This document shows positions 39,844 through 47,774 of a DNA stretch of 64,000 nucleotides, piece after piece. The translations under genes and the position numbers were made by a program. Within the stretch, counting starts at the first letter, position 1. Each line of letters starts with the position of its first letter. The stretch is from assembly GCA_023251795.1 (NCBI GenBank), contig JAHEYD010000005.1, positions 1-64,000 on the forward strand, in the 5' to 3' direction. The stretch is from Nitrosotalea sp. Lineage in GTDB: Archaea > Thermoproteota > Nitrososphaeria > Nitrososphaerales > Nitrosopumilaceae. The notes under the pieces were generated by a model. The model searched no databases. It saw only the letters and a list, made by a program, of their open reading frames with translations, and was not told where the DNA came from.

Positions 39844-40533
39844 TCATCTTTCTGGTTCCCGGCTTTCCTCGTTTTTGTGAAGTTCCCATTCTTTTAACTT
39901 CAATCTATCCGTATACTTGTGACGTATACGGTCTTTAGCTTTTGTCAGTTCTCCACCCTGGTCTAAACGGTTAATCATGTCCTTAATATCGTTTTTAAGC
40001 TTATCCGAAGGGAAGCAATTTATCCATTTTTTGACCTTTTCATCGGCTTCATCCTGGGAAATTATACCGGCTACTACTTTATTCATATAGTCTTTATATC
40101 GCAAAAGCACTTGATTCTTCCATTCATCAATCTTGTCTTCTTCATAGATTTGAGCCATTATCGGGGTAAATATATCCTCTAATTTTTGACCCGATTCCAG
40201 ATGTTCTATTTTCAACCATTCGAGTCCAATTGTATAAATTCTACGATCTAAATGTGAACGTGTTCTGTATACTTTTGAATGCTCAAATATTTGCTGGGCT
40301 ATCTCATTTTGCGTAAGATAAATTTGAGTCTGGAGACGGTGAGTAGCGCCTTTTGCTCCAGTCATAGGAGGAAATTTTACTTTTGAAACAAGGTCGACCA
40401 ATTGATTCCACGTCGTCTTGTTATTGTTCTTTTTGATGTCCTGGAACAGGACGGTTTTCTCTTTTTTAGTGAGTTTTTCAGGTTCACCCGAATCATTTAA
40501 ACGATAGATTTCCTGGGATATTTTTTCTTTCAA
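39844..40533 (-). CDS. Hypothetical protein, 229 aa
   Basis: Lys/Glu-rich, mostly helical (LTKKEKTVLFQDIKKNNNKT; AKGATHRLQTQIYLTQNEIA; KLKNDIKDMINRLDQGGELT). No known motif seen. It ends in charged residues EESREPER. The start lies 3 nt after the nuclease gene's stop, so it probably works with or is regulated with the ERCC4 nuclease. Confidence 0.68.
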   Translation of the reverse strand: MKEKISQEIYRLNDSGEPEKLTKKEKTVLFQDIKKNNNKTTWNQLVDLVSKVKFPPMTGAKGATHRLQTQIYLTQNEIAQQIFEHSKVYRTRSHLDRRIYTIGLEWLKIEHLESGQKLEDIFTPIMAQIYEEDKIDEWKNQVLLRYKDYMNKVVAGIISQDEADEKVKKWINCFPSDKLKNDIKDMINRLDQGGELTKAKDRIRHKYTDRLKLKEWELHKNEESREPER

Positions 40534-40535
40534 GA

Positions 40536-41057
40536 CTAAACCTCCTTCATAACGTTGTAATATTTTATCATATGATCCACCATCCAGCGTACTATTTGAT
40601 CCTTGTCTTTTTGAAAATAGACGTGGATTCCGTAACGGATTTCAAAGCTAACAATAGCTGCCCTGATACATTCAGGATGGATTTTTGTAAATTGCTGGTG
40701 TTGGTAAACTTCAGACTCACGTTCCTGTATACACAATCCTACCCATCCACCCGCAGTAATCATAGCCTTAAATCTCTCCATTTTAGGCTTTGTTTTAGTT
40801 ATCTGTTCACTCGAGCAATACGGGAATATATCACCCATAAACTTGCGTTCTATGGCGAAATTAGGGAAACCACGAATACCATAGTCACCATTTTTTAATG
40901 TATCGCGGACAATAACCAAACCTTTTGGTGGTTTTTTTAGAAGAGGGCTTTCCTGCTCTCTTGTGTCGACGATTACCACCAAACCATCAGGAATTGGAGT
41001 TTGTTTAAGATGGTAAGATTTTAAATAGTTGCTATTTTCTTTAGGAGACTCTCTCAA
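40536..41057 (-). CDS. ERCC4-type nuclease
   Basis: 173 aa, TTG start at 41057 with a GAGGTG site. Catalytic pattern VVIVDTREQ (Asp about 31), NGDYGI (about 57-59) and FAIERKF (about 70-72) is the ERCC4 nuclease signature D...GDY...ERK. Such single-domain phage enzymes resemble Mus81/XPF and cut branched or Holliday-like DNA; this would help resolve replication or recombination intermediates before packaging. Confidence 0.85.
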   Translation of the reverse strand: MRESPKENSNYLKSYHLKQTPIPDGLVVIVDTREQESPLLKKPPKGLVIVRDTLKNGDYGIRGFPNFAIERKFMGDIFPYCSSEQITKTKPKMERFKAMITAGGWVGLCIQERESEVYQHQQFTKIHPECIRAAIVSFEIRYGIHVYFQKDKDQIVRWMVDHMIKYYNVMKEV

Positions 41058-41105
41058 TTTCTTCGCACCTCATATGCACTTGCTTCTTTGACATTTTAAA
41101 TATCT

Positions 41106-41891
41106 TCACTCTAGCCTCATGCTATCGCAAAACATTCCACAATCTTCCGTAATTTCCTTTTTGTGATTGCCGCTTTTTGGGTTTAATTCATCCAAGTAAA
41201 GATTTACGCTGTTATCTTTTCCGGCTGGCAAATTTTTATTTGGACGATCTTTTTTAAGACAAGTTTTTCCTATTTTTCGTTCCATTTCTGCTCTTTTCTT
41301 AAAAACATCAGGGAAATCAACTCGTATTTTATTCCAATATCCTTTCCCGCCCTTAACACAGCCAATGCAGTTGTTATTGTGATACCCCAAGTCATACATT
41401 TGCGGTCTTTTAATACCAGACGCTTTCAATATTTCGTGTGCTTGCACTTTTGTTATATTTTTATCCATAAGAGGGAATATGTGATTTTGGTCAGGCATAC
41501 TTTTTATTATTCCGTCGCGCCTTATAGTTTCAAGGCAGTCCAAGCCCCAAATGTAAGTTATTTTATCATCATAATTTTGTTCATATTCCCACTGGACACG
41601 GATTTTCTTTTTTAATCGCAAGGAACAGGCCGCACCATGTGCTCCGTTAATGTACCCCTTACCACCGGCTGACAAACACGCATTTTCAACAGATTTATAA
41701 GGGGAAGAAAGAATTAATATTTCTTTTTCAAACCATTTCTCGCAATCTTTTACAAAACGTAGGCTATCGGGATGTTGGTCGGCAATGTCGATGTAAATTA
41801 TTTTATCTATTTTTTGATACATTGGCTCGATAATATATATTTTTGTGCCAACTGCGCTTGATACCCCTGCGGAAAACCACGAAACAATCAT
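41106..41891 (-). CDS. PAPS-reductase-like PP-loop protein
   Basis: 261 aa from MIVSWFSAGVSSAVGTKIYI. The PP-loop FSAGVSSAV near the N-terminus, YIDIADQHPDSLRFVKDCEKW, and a later zinc/Cys motif NNNCIGCVKGGKGYWNKI define the adenine-nucleotide alpha-hydrolase / PAPS reductase-like family common in phages. Relatives act in sulphur transfer (for example DndC in DNA phosphorothioation), in phosphosulphate reduction or in nucleotide chemistry; the substrate here cannot be inferred. A start 42 nt upstream is possible but lacks a site. Confidence 0.82.
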   Translation of the reverse strand: MIVSWFSAGVSSAVGTKIYIIEPMYQKIDKIIYIDIADQHPDSLRFVKDCEKWFEKEILILSSPYKSVENACLSAGGKGYINGAHGAACSLRLKKKIRVQWEYEQNYDDKITYIWGLDCLETIRRDGIIKSMPDQNHIFPLMDKNITKVQAHEILKASGIKRPQMYDLGYHNNNCIGCVKGGKGYWNKIRVDFPDVFKKRAEMERKIGKTCLKKDRPNKNLPAGKDNSVNLYLDELNPKSGNHKKEITEDCGMFCDSMRLE

Positions 41892-42095
41892 TTTAGCCCC
41901 CAAATTATTGCAAAGAAAAGGATAATTAAACATAATTTTATGAATATTCTTTTACGATAAGATAATTTATAAACCCTATAATTATATGTGGATTCATAAT
42001 TATTTGGACACAATAACTCATAACTAAATAATTCCATCTGTCCCTCCAGAGACGATCTTTGTTAGCCGCATTTTCTTAGTTCCTTCCTTCTGTTT

Positions 42096-42260
42096 TTACT
42101 CATCTTCGCACCTCAGTTCCTGTTTTCGTTTTTTCAGTTTCCTAGCTTTCTGGCAAGCGGGACAAGAGCCGTGGTTGCGGCACGTCCTGTCTACCGCTTT
42201 TGCTCCCCGGTACGGTTTGCGCCTGTCTTTGCGGTTCGGATAGTCGTTGTCGAAACTCAC
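42096..42260 (-). CDS. 54-aa basic zinc-site protein
   Basis: GTG 42260 overlaps the previous stop (GTGA). Encodes SFDNDYPNRKDRRKPYRGAK, then DRTCRNHGSCPACQKARKLK. The NRKD-R-K-YRG...C-NHGSC-C motif is one I recall from small phage proteins; the Cys/His cluster suggests a zinc site. Confidence 0.65.
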   Translation of the reverse strand: MSFDNDYPNRKDRRKPYRGAKAVDRTCRNHGSCPACQKARKLKKRKQELRCEDE

Positions 42261-42415
42261 ACGTTGTCCTCCAAAAATTCCTTTAGCAACTCAGCAGCTT
42301 CTTTTATTTTGCGTGCCTCCAAAGTGCAGTAGTACTCGCTTTTTGGCGAGCTCATTTCAACCTCCAGTATTTTCAGTTTTTTGTATATTTTTTTAACTCT
42401 GTCTACTGTTTTCAC
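42257..42415 (-). CDS. 52-aa helical protein
   Basis: GTG 42415 preceded by AAAGGAGAAAAATT; encodes KTVDRVKKIYKKLKILEVEM ... EAAELLKEFLEDNV. A longer frame up to 42478 lies inside the upstream gene and is rejected. Coupled to gene 42096. Confidence 0.55.
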   Translation of the reverse strand: MKTVDRVKKIYKKLKILEVEMSSPKSEYYCTLEARKIKEAAELLKEFLEDNV

Positions 42416-42608
42416 AATTTTTCTCCTTTTTACGGCAAAGTGCACGTTTGAAATAATGCTGTTGTGTCTTGAAAACATCTTGCTCCGGACATTGATAAAA
42501 ACATCCCTTATTCCAGCAAATTCCTTGCATGGTTGATACAGTAAGAAATTTTATGTAATTTTTGCACTGCTTACAGGACATCGATTTACATCCCGTATAG
42601 TTACTCAT
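42393..42608 (-). CDS. Cys-rich protein, 71 aa
   Basis: MSNYTGCKSMSCKQCKNYIK, GICWNKGCFYQCPE and LCRKKEKNC give eight or more Cys, as in small metal-binding proteins. Function unknown. Confidence 0.6.
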   Translation of the reverse strand: MSNYTGCKSMSCKQCKNYIKFLTVSTMQGICWNKGCFYQCPEQDVFKTQQHYFKRALCRKKEKNCENSRQS

Positions 42609-42690
42609 GATTTTTCACCCGTGAAATAAATTTCCTCAACCTTATTCCTGCACATGATTCCTACCTCAGTCCCGCCGTTACGCTTGGTCG
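42609..42690 (-). pseudogene. C-terminal fragment of a paralogue of gene 42969
   Basis: In one minus-strand frame this DNA encodes KRNGGTEVGIMCRNKVEEIY and FTGEKS, matching the C-terminus of the protein at 42969 (KRNGGTEVGIVCGGAVREVY). The DNA word ATTCCTACCTCAGTCCCGCC and following bases are identical in both places. The fragment is entered out of frame from gene 42678, so that gene's last residues (ATDQA) come from the fusion point. Confidence 0.6.
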
Positions 42691-42860
42691 GTTGCCGTCT
42701 CCGTTTCTTTAATGCATTCAGGACACTTTATTCCTGTTTCCGCAAGTCCTACAACTTCATATTGATTACTGTTGTCATGGCGCAATATCATTTTAGCATA
42801 TTTCATACACACAGCGCCCACTCTTTCGTCACAATCCGCAGTACATTCTTTGATTTTCAT
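42678..42860 (-). CDS. Small Cys-rich protein, 60 aa
   Basis: MKIKECTADCDERVGAVCMK, then GLAETGIKCPECIKETET. Two CxxC-like sites suggest zinc binding. GAGAGGAG site. Its C-terminus runs into the duplicated fragment described at 42609. Confidence 0.6.
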   Translation of the reverse strand: MKIKECTADCDERVGAVCMKYAKMILRHDNSNQYEVVGLAETGIKCPECIKETETATDQA

Positions 42861-42968
42861 GTGAATCTCCTCTCTTTCAATAATTAGCCTTCTACATTTC
42901 CCATCCCGGCCTTGCGTTTAGATAGTCTCATGTGTTTTAGCAAATGGGTCATTTTCCTTTCCGTAATT

Positions 42969-43175
42969 CTATCTTCCTTCACTAATTATTTCTCCTTTAT
43001 AATAAACTTCTCTAACTGCCCCTCCGCATACAATTCCTACCTCAGTCCCGCCGTTACGCTTGGACATCTCAATCGCGTTGAACTGGCAGTGGTCAATATC
43101 CTTGTAACCGCGCGTGTCTGTCGGATACCAGCGACCATCTGCTTTCACCGCAGTATAATATTTACTGTCTCTCAT
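42969..43175 (-). CDS. Small hypothetical protein, 68 aa
   Basis: MRDSKYYTAVKADGRWYPTD, CQFNAIEMSKRNGGTEVGIV, then GGAVREVYYKGEI; a compact beta-rich domain. A partial copy of its 3' end is present at 42609. Overlaps the upstream gene by 14 nt. Confidence 0.65.
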   Translation of the reverse strand: MRDSKYYTAVKADGRWYPTDTRGYKDIDHCQFNAIEMSKRNGGTEVGIVCGGAVREVYYKGEIISEGR

Positions 43176-43350
43176 TCAAGTGTTCCTGCGCAGACAAACC
43201 CACTCCCAAATGGGAAAAATAACTTTTCAGGAATTTCGCTGTTGCTTTTATTCTTTCCTCTTTCGTCTTTTCGATTTCGATTTCATTCTTTCTTGTTGCA
43301 GCTTGCTCCTGCCGTTCTTCTCTTATACCTCTTCTTCTTGCATCTCCCAT
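43162..43350 (-). CDS. Small charged helical protein, 62 aa
   Basis: MGDARRRGIREERQEQAATR followed by a Lys/Glu-rich helix and FLKSYFSHLGVGLSAQEHL. CAGGAGGATATAAA site. Function unknown. Confidence 0.6.
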   Translation of the reverse strand: MGDARRRGIREERQEQAATRKNEIEIEKTKEERIKATAKFLKSYFSHLGVGLSAQEHLNERQ

Positions 43351-43427
43351 TTTATATCCTCCTGTTCTTTTTTTATGATTTCATTATAATTTGCTGCTGC
43401 AACTTCCCTGAATGTTAATTCCTTCAT
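43323..43427 (-). CDS. Possible 34-aa protein
   Basis: ATG 43427 after GAGGGAAA; encodes MKELTFREVAAANYNEIIKK and EQEDIKWEMQEEEV. Overlaps the next gene by 28 nt and carries its ribosome site. Confidence 0.4.
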   Translation of the reverse strand: MKELTFREVAAANYNEIIKKEQEDIKWEMQEEEV

Positions 43428-43450
43428 TTTCCCTCGTCTCTAAAAATCCT

Positions 43451-44260
43451 TCACCTTTTATAGGCTGCTGGGCGACACCATTTCCTTTGTAGATCTTTCC
43501 ATTCTTTAGACCATTCCGTTTTCCCCGTACTCTTATATAATTGTGCAAATGGTAAAAATCCCATTTCGTAAATTCTGTTTAATCTATTTTCTGCGGTACT
43601 AATTGTTTCTCCGTTAAATCCGACAAGAACATAACAACGCTTTTTAGATGTCGAATAATGAGCGATAAGACCTGCAACATTAGATAGATATTTTTCTTGT
43701 TGCAGCGAATCACACGCAAACCATAGAGATTTTATTTTTAATTTATCAAATTGATCAACATGCCATTTGGTTAAAAGTTTTGCGTCTAAACCGCCGTTAA
43801 AAGAAACTGGCTTTTTTTGAGATGACAGCATTTTGAAAACTTTCAACTGATGTTCCTGGGAGCAAGCTAGCAAATTATTGTCCTGCACTATCCATCCATT
43901 TTTTATTTCCAACTCTCTTAATTTTCCTTCTCGCGGAGGAACTAAACAAAACGGGCAATTATAGGGACAACCTCTTGATGTTATTGTAACACCATTTTTT
44001 ATAAAAAATCCGGGCGTAAACTCTCCCCCGGGATCGCCAAATGCGGGTCCTCCAAGTTGGACATCAGAATAATAATCACGCCATGCTCTATATAATCTTT
44101 CCCCTTCTTTAATATCCCAAGTAAATGCAACTGAAATTTTAACTGGTATAGTTTTATCCGTTGGACAGAATAAAGACGGGTCGCCTATAAAAACGAACTC
44201 GTCATCGGGAGTCCAGTTTGTTTTTCTCGGAAAGACACGGATTTCATTGACTTTGCACAT
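43451..44260 (-). CDS. Radical SAM-like protein
   Basis: 269 aa. SRGCPYNCPFC at about residues 96-105 gives CX3CX2C, the 4Fe-4S ligand set of radical SAM enzymes, followed by LVPPREGKLREL. A preceding segment (FVFIGDPSLFCPTDKTIPVK) and a following VSFNGGLDAKLLTKW strand are consistent with a short (6/8) TIM barrel. Such phage-encoded proteins are widespread and their substrates mostly unknown. It may act with the PP-loop protein in nucleoside modification (inference). Confidence 0.8.
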   Translation of the reverse strand: MCKVNEIRVFPRKTNWTPDDEFVFIGDPSLFCPTDKTIPVKISVAFTWDIKEGERLYRAWRDYYSDVQLGGPAFGDPGGEFTPGFFIKNGVTITSRGCPYNCPFCLVPPREGKLRELEIKNGWIVQDNNLLACSQEHQLKVFKMLSSQKKPVSFNGGLDAKLLTKWHVDQFDKLKIKSLWFACDSLQQEKYLSNVAGLIAHYSTSKKRCYVLVGFNGETISTAENRLNRIYEMGFLPFAQLYKSTGKTEWSKEWKDLQRKWCRPAAYKR

Positions 44261-44470
44261 CTACCTCATTCCTAATTTAAGCATCTTCAAGCAGAGCGGT
44301 ACATCAACTTTGCTCATTTTACATTTCCCATCCTCGGCTTTGTACTCGCAAACCTGCTCATGATTCTTGCTGGTTGCTGGTGTGAAATTCAGGCATTCTT
44401 CTTCCTGCGTTATTGTTTGCGCCATACACTTTCCCCGACGGGAGTAGTTTATTTTATTTTGTTTCTTCAT
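44261..44470 (-). CDS. Small Cys-rich protein, 69 aa
   Basis: From MKKQNKINYSRRGKCMAQTI, then EEECLNFTPATSKNHEQVCE and DGKCKMSKVDVPLCLKMLKL. ATG 44470 overlaps the TGA of the upstream gene (ATGA). Cys-rich, function unknown. Confidence 0.62.
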   Translation of the reverse strand: MKKQNKINYSRRGKCMAQTITQEEECLNFTPATSKNHEQVCEYKAEDGKCKMSKVDVPLCLKMLKLGMR

Positions 44471-44898
44471 TGCCATTCTGCTTGTATTTCCGTGCCGCAT
44501 ACGGGGCAATCCTGCGGACATTTTTTCTCATCAACCGGGACATTTGCTTTGCATATAGGACACCATAAAACAGTTAACAAGCCGTTGCGCTCAGGCTGCG
44601 CTGGCTTTTCCGGTTTATTCATTCCTGTTCCTCCACCTATGTCACGTTTATCTATCATTGTTCGTTGCTCATTTATCTTCGTACTGGCTGTATTGCCAGT
44701 GGGATTGGCATGAGAGCCTGCGTGCCTATTACCAAACTTCCAGCCCGGCGTGAAATCGCATTCCCCAGACACCAGCATGTATTTGCAGCAATTATATGTA
44801 AGCTCAACCAGCTTGAAATTTACGCACTTGTGCCGGTCATCGATGTGCGCGCAACAATAGCCATGCATGTCTCGGTAGTTTTTCCGGGTTGTTTTCAT
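44467..44898 (-). CDS. Double zinc-site protein
   Basis: 143 aa from MKTTRKNYRDMHGYCCAHID. The N-terminal half has CCAHIDDRHKC...CCKYMLVSGEC and the C-terminal half a zinc ribbon LWCPICKANVPVDEKKCPQD followed by CPVC. ATG 44898 has a GTGGAG site and is chosen over ATG 44976, which lies inside the ATPase gene. Possibly a nucleic-acid-binding accessory protein. Confidence 0.65.
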   Translation of the reverse strand: MKTTRKNYRDMHGYCCAHIDDRHKCVNFKLVELTYNCCKYMLVSGECDFTPGWKFGNRHAGSHANPTGNTASTKINEQRTMIDKRDIGGGTGMNKPEKPAQPERNGLLTVLWCPICKANVPVDEKKCPQDCPVCGTEIQAEWQ

Positions 44899-44950
44899 TA
44901 CTCCACTCTCAATTTTTCCTGTGACCTTGATGGCCGGTCGGGAAAAACAC

Positions 44951-46303
44951 TCACCAATCAGTGGTCGGGTCTTCATTGTCTTCTCCTTCCTCTGACTCTT
45001 CTATTCTTTGCTTAATTATTTTTGCATTACCCTGAGGATATTTTATAGGCTCGGCCGGTTTGCCATCAACGGTCACAATGTTTCCTTCCTCAATGACGAT
45101 ACCTACTTTGGAATCAGAACCTACGGATTCGTACCAAAGCTGATAATTTTTGTCCTTGACTGCTTTGGAAATAATAGCACGGTTTTTAACATCCAACAAA
45201 CTTCCATCTTTGATTCTGAGTACTTTTAGTTTCGGATTAAGCGCCATGGAGATGGATAAAGAAATCATTAATTTTTCTCCATCGCTGGCCTGGTCAAGGG
45301 GTATATCATTATAAAGGAGCTCGCCATCGTTAAAACTTAAGCCGGGAACCGGAATAGACGCCTTTTCTAATAATTTCTTGCGGGTTGATATGGTTTCATC
45401 GATACGTCTAGTCAATCCCTCATAATTATCAACAGCAGCATCAGCTTCCAGTTTGATTCTGGCTTTTTCCTTATTATCACGGATATGGGAGTTTGTGGTT
45501 TCCAGTGTAGACATGGAATCCTCAATCGGAGTAGTATCAATTTTAACCAGAGTAGATATTTTTTCTTTGTTGGCCTGGTAGACAAGTTTGGCGTTTCCAA
45601 CCTTCAGGCGTAAATCAGCCAATTCCTTTTCCAGTTCATTTATTTTTGCAGCATCTTCCATAGCGCCGGACTTTATTTTATCATTATTAACTATAAAACT
45701 ATCAATGTCGTTGTTGGTTTTAATAGCATCCTGGAGTTGTTTTGAGATAGACAGAATACTTATTTCTTCTTTATCTTTTACGTCCTTCCATTCCGGCATT
45801 TCTTTGTGTCGGGCAACCAATTGGTCTTTCTGTCTGCCAACCAGTAATCGTTCTTCCCTGAGGTCCTTTTCTTTTTTATCCAAGGAGCTTGTATCCACTC
45901 CGATAAGGTTGAGGAAAATTTCCCGCTGCTTTTTTTTATCGTTATTCATAAAGTCCAGAGGGTCGAAACTGATATTCCCCACTATTTTATCCAGAAGTTT
46001 TTGAGGCGATGATTGCACTGCTCCTTCTTTGCTGCGAATTTGGAGAGTGGTGTTGTTTTGACTAAATGACCGGATAACCATGTAATCTCCCAGATCCAGT
46101 ATGATTTTACCCCTGTCCTCACCATGCTTAATTGGTTCTTCCGGTATTTCACGGCCACCCTTCAGCGCCATGGTGATACAGTCTAAAACTGAGCTTTTCC
46201 CGGCTCCATTTGCTCCGGTAATAAACACGATATCATCTTTGGGTGTAATGTCGATGGCGGTTAGTTTTTTAATGTTTTCAGCTCGTAGATTCAAAATACG
46301 CAT
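44951..46303 (-). CDS. SbcC/RecF-like coiled-coil ATPase
   Basis: 450 aa. Walker A ITGANGAGKSSVLD at residues 28-41, a long coiled coil (about 130-300), and an ABC-type signature DQASDGEKLMISLSISMAL at about 345. The Walker B region reads KVLRIKDGSLLD and lacks the usual acidic pair in hhhhDE form, so ATP hydrolysis may be weak or use a different residue. A companion SbcD-type nuclease is not in this window. Likely role: recombination or end processing during replication. Confidence 0.82.
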   Translation of the reverse strand: MRILNLRAENIKKLTAIDITPKDDIVFITGANGAGKSSVLDCITMALKGGREIPEEPIKHGEDRGKIILDLGDYMVIRSFSQNNTTLQIRSKEGAVQSSPQKLLDKIVGNISFDPLDFMNNDKKKQREIFLNLIGVDTSSLDKKEKDLREERLLVGRQKDQLVARHKEMPEWKDVKDKEEISILSISKQLQDAIKTNNDIDSFIVNNDKIKSGAMEDAAKINELEKELADLRLKVGNAKLVYQANKEKISTLVKIDTTPIEDSMSTLETTNSHIRDNKEKARIKLEADAAVDNYEGLTRRIDETISTRKKLLEKASIPVPGLSFNDGELLYNDIPLDQASDGEKLMISLSISMALNPKLKVLRIKDGSLLDVKNRAIISKAVKDKNYQLWYESVGSDSKVGIVIEEGNIVTVDGKPAEPIKYPQGNAKIIKQRIEESEEGEDNEDPTTDW

Positions 46304-46452
46304 AATAAAATCTCCTTTTCTTTTTAATTTTATTTTTTCTTAATCTTTTCTGATTTATAGCCGGATGGTGACTATTGACGTGAACATATTCCCCAATATA
46401 CAAGCGTCAATGATTTTTCACCCTCCGGCTGGTAAAATTATGGTGTTTATTT

Positions 46453-46611
46453 TTATAACTTTTCTTCTTTGACTAACTCAGCTACTTCCGTCTCATTTTT
46501 CTTAATTTGGTCGTTAATTTCTTTATTGTAATTTTTCTTTTCCAATTTAAGATCAATAATAAGGCGGGTCAGTTCCAGTAATCGTTTTTCATTTTCATTT
46601 TCATTTTCCAA
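46453..46611 (-). CDS. 52-aa coiled-coil protein (TTG start)
   Basis: TTG 46611 lies after GGAGGAAACAACAC; encodes ENENENEKRLLELTRLIIDL and a Lys/Glu helix to the end. Charged coiled coil; function unknown. Confidence 0.5.
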   Translation of the reverse strand: MENENENEKRLLELTRLIIDLKLEKKNYNKEINDQIKKNETEVAELVKEEKL

Positions 46612-46648
46612 GTGTTGTTTCCTCCTGTGTCATTCACTCACTCATTAA

Positions 46649-46757
46649 GCTTTGTGCATAGCCGAGGCGTTTGGCGGGCGCGGGGGGCGCGGCGAAGCCG
46701 GCCATCGGCCCCCATCGCATATCCCGCCGGGTTACGCCGTTCGGCTGTGTGCAAAGC
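46649..46757. repeat. GC-rich 109-bp imperfect inverted repeat
   Basis: Left arm GCTTTGTGCATAGCCGA...GGCGT...GGCGGG and right arm CCCGCC...ACGCC...TCGGCTGTGTGCAAAGC are complementary over roughly 30 bp with small bulges. Inside, GGGGG (46682-46687) can pair with CCCCC (46709-46713) and CGGCGAAGCCG forms a hairpin. It is far richer in G+C than its surroundings and has no coding frame; a structured RNA, protein-binding site or mobile DNA fragment are options. Confidence 0.7.
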
Positions 46758-46816
46758 GGTTAATATTTAAAAAATCCAACATCCTATCAACATCCTATCA
46801 ACATCCTATCAACATC

Positions 46817-47359
46817 TTACCAACCATCACCAGTTCCAGAAACATCACTCTTAACTGCTTCTGTTTCTTTCTTATCGTTTTTCTTATCTTCTTTCTTTCC
46901 GTCTTTCTTCCCGGCCATAAGTTCTTTATATTTGGCGTAAGAAGCAACAGAAATAACTTTGGAAAAACCGGCTTTATCCAACCGTGACTCAATCATAAAA
47001 GTTTTTCCCGGAAGACGGGTTTTAACGCCATCCATAATTTTACTTGCAAATACCGTTTCATCACCGGGAAACTTTTCACAGATTGTTTTCCAAAGTCCGG
47101 CTGCGTCTAAAATAGTGGCCATTAAATCACCACCATTGGCTTCGAACGCTGTGCAACCTACAATTCCACCATTGGCCGGGTCATCATCATTCTTGACCTT
47201 CATTGGAATTTTCCATGCTTTGCAGTCTTTATCGTCCCGATAAATTTCACCGTTTTTACTTTTAACATAATCAATTCCGTCCTGAATTTCAATTTCATGC
47301 CAACCGTCCGGCACGACTATTCCTGTAAACGTTTTTCCATCACAAGCTTGTTCTTTCAC
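46817..47359 (-). CDS. Putative single-stranded-DNA-binding-type protein
   Basis: 180 aa. A globular domain (TFTGIVVPDGWHEIEIQDGI; CKAWKIPMKVKNDDDPANGG; FMIESRLDKAGFSKVISVAS) is followed by a Lys/Glu-rich linker and the C-terminus SGTGDGW. The order of a beta-barrel-like domain, flexible linker and short acidic/aromatic tip, and its position next to the Sak4-like ATPase, suggest an SSB or DUF669-type recombination partner. No direct motif proves it. Confidence 0.55.
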   Translation of the reverse strand: MKEQACDGKTFTGIVVPDGWHEIEIQDGIDYVKSKNGEIYRDDKDCKAWKIPMKVKNDDDPANGGIVGCTAFEANGGDLMATILDAAGLWKTICEKFPGDETVFASKIMDGVKTRLPGKTFMIESRLDKAGFSKVISVASYAKYKELMAGKKDGKKEDKKNDKKETEAVKSDVSGTGDGW

Positions 47360-47412
47360 TATTAACCTCCTGTTTTTGTTATGTTTTTGTTATGTTATTA
47401 TTAATTATTACG

Positions 47413-47682
47413 TTAACTTCTTCCCACCCGTTTCAGCGCGTGCATGTTCGATTTCGTTTCCTTGAATGATTTACAAAAATCCTGGATTCCAATCTGTTCA
47501 TTGGCATAAAACGCATTCACGGCAGCTTCAATTTCATTTTCATCTCCCTGGACATCAAATGATACTCTGACATCACTGGGGTTATCCCTGCATACCCAGG
47601 GAACTACTGTGAACCCTTTTAACTTCAGAAAAGCAACCAGCAAAGTGTCCTCATAACTGGTTGTCGGGCTTTTATCACCCAT
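47413..47682 (-). CDS. DUF5659-like protein
   Basis: 89 aa from MGDKSPTTSYEDTLLVAFLK. Segments LLVAFLKLKGFTVVPW, VRVSFDVQGDENEIEAAVNA and FYANEQIGIQDFCKSFKETK follow the pattern of DUF5659 (a small domain common beside phage recombination genes). ATG 47682 follows AAGGAGGTGATGTA; an in-frame start at 47742 is weaker. Confidence 0.65.
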   Translation of the reverse strand: MGDKSPTTSYEDTLLVAFLKLKGFTVVPWVCRDNPSDVRVSFDVQGDENEIEAAVNAFYANEQIGIQDFCKSFKETKSNMHALKRVGRS

Positions 47683-47774
47683 TACATCACCTCCTTGTTT
47701 ATTTTCCGGCTCCAGTTTGGATATATTGTGCCACATCACCACCTCCTTTGTTTAACTACTGTTTAACTACTATT

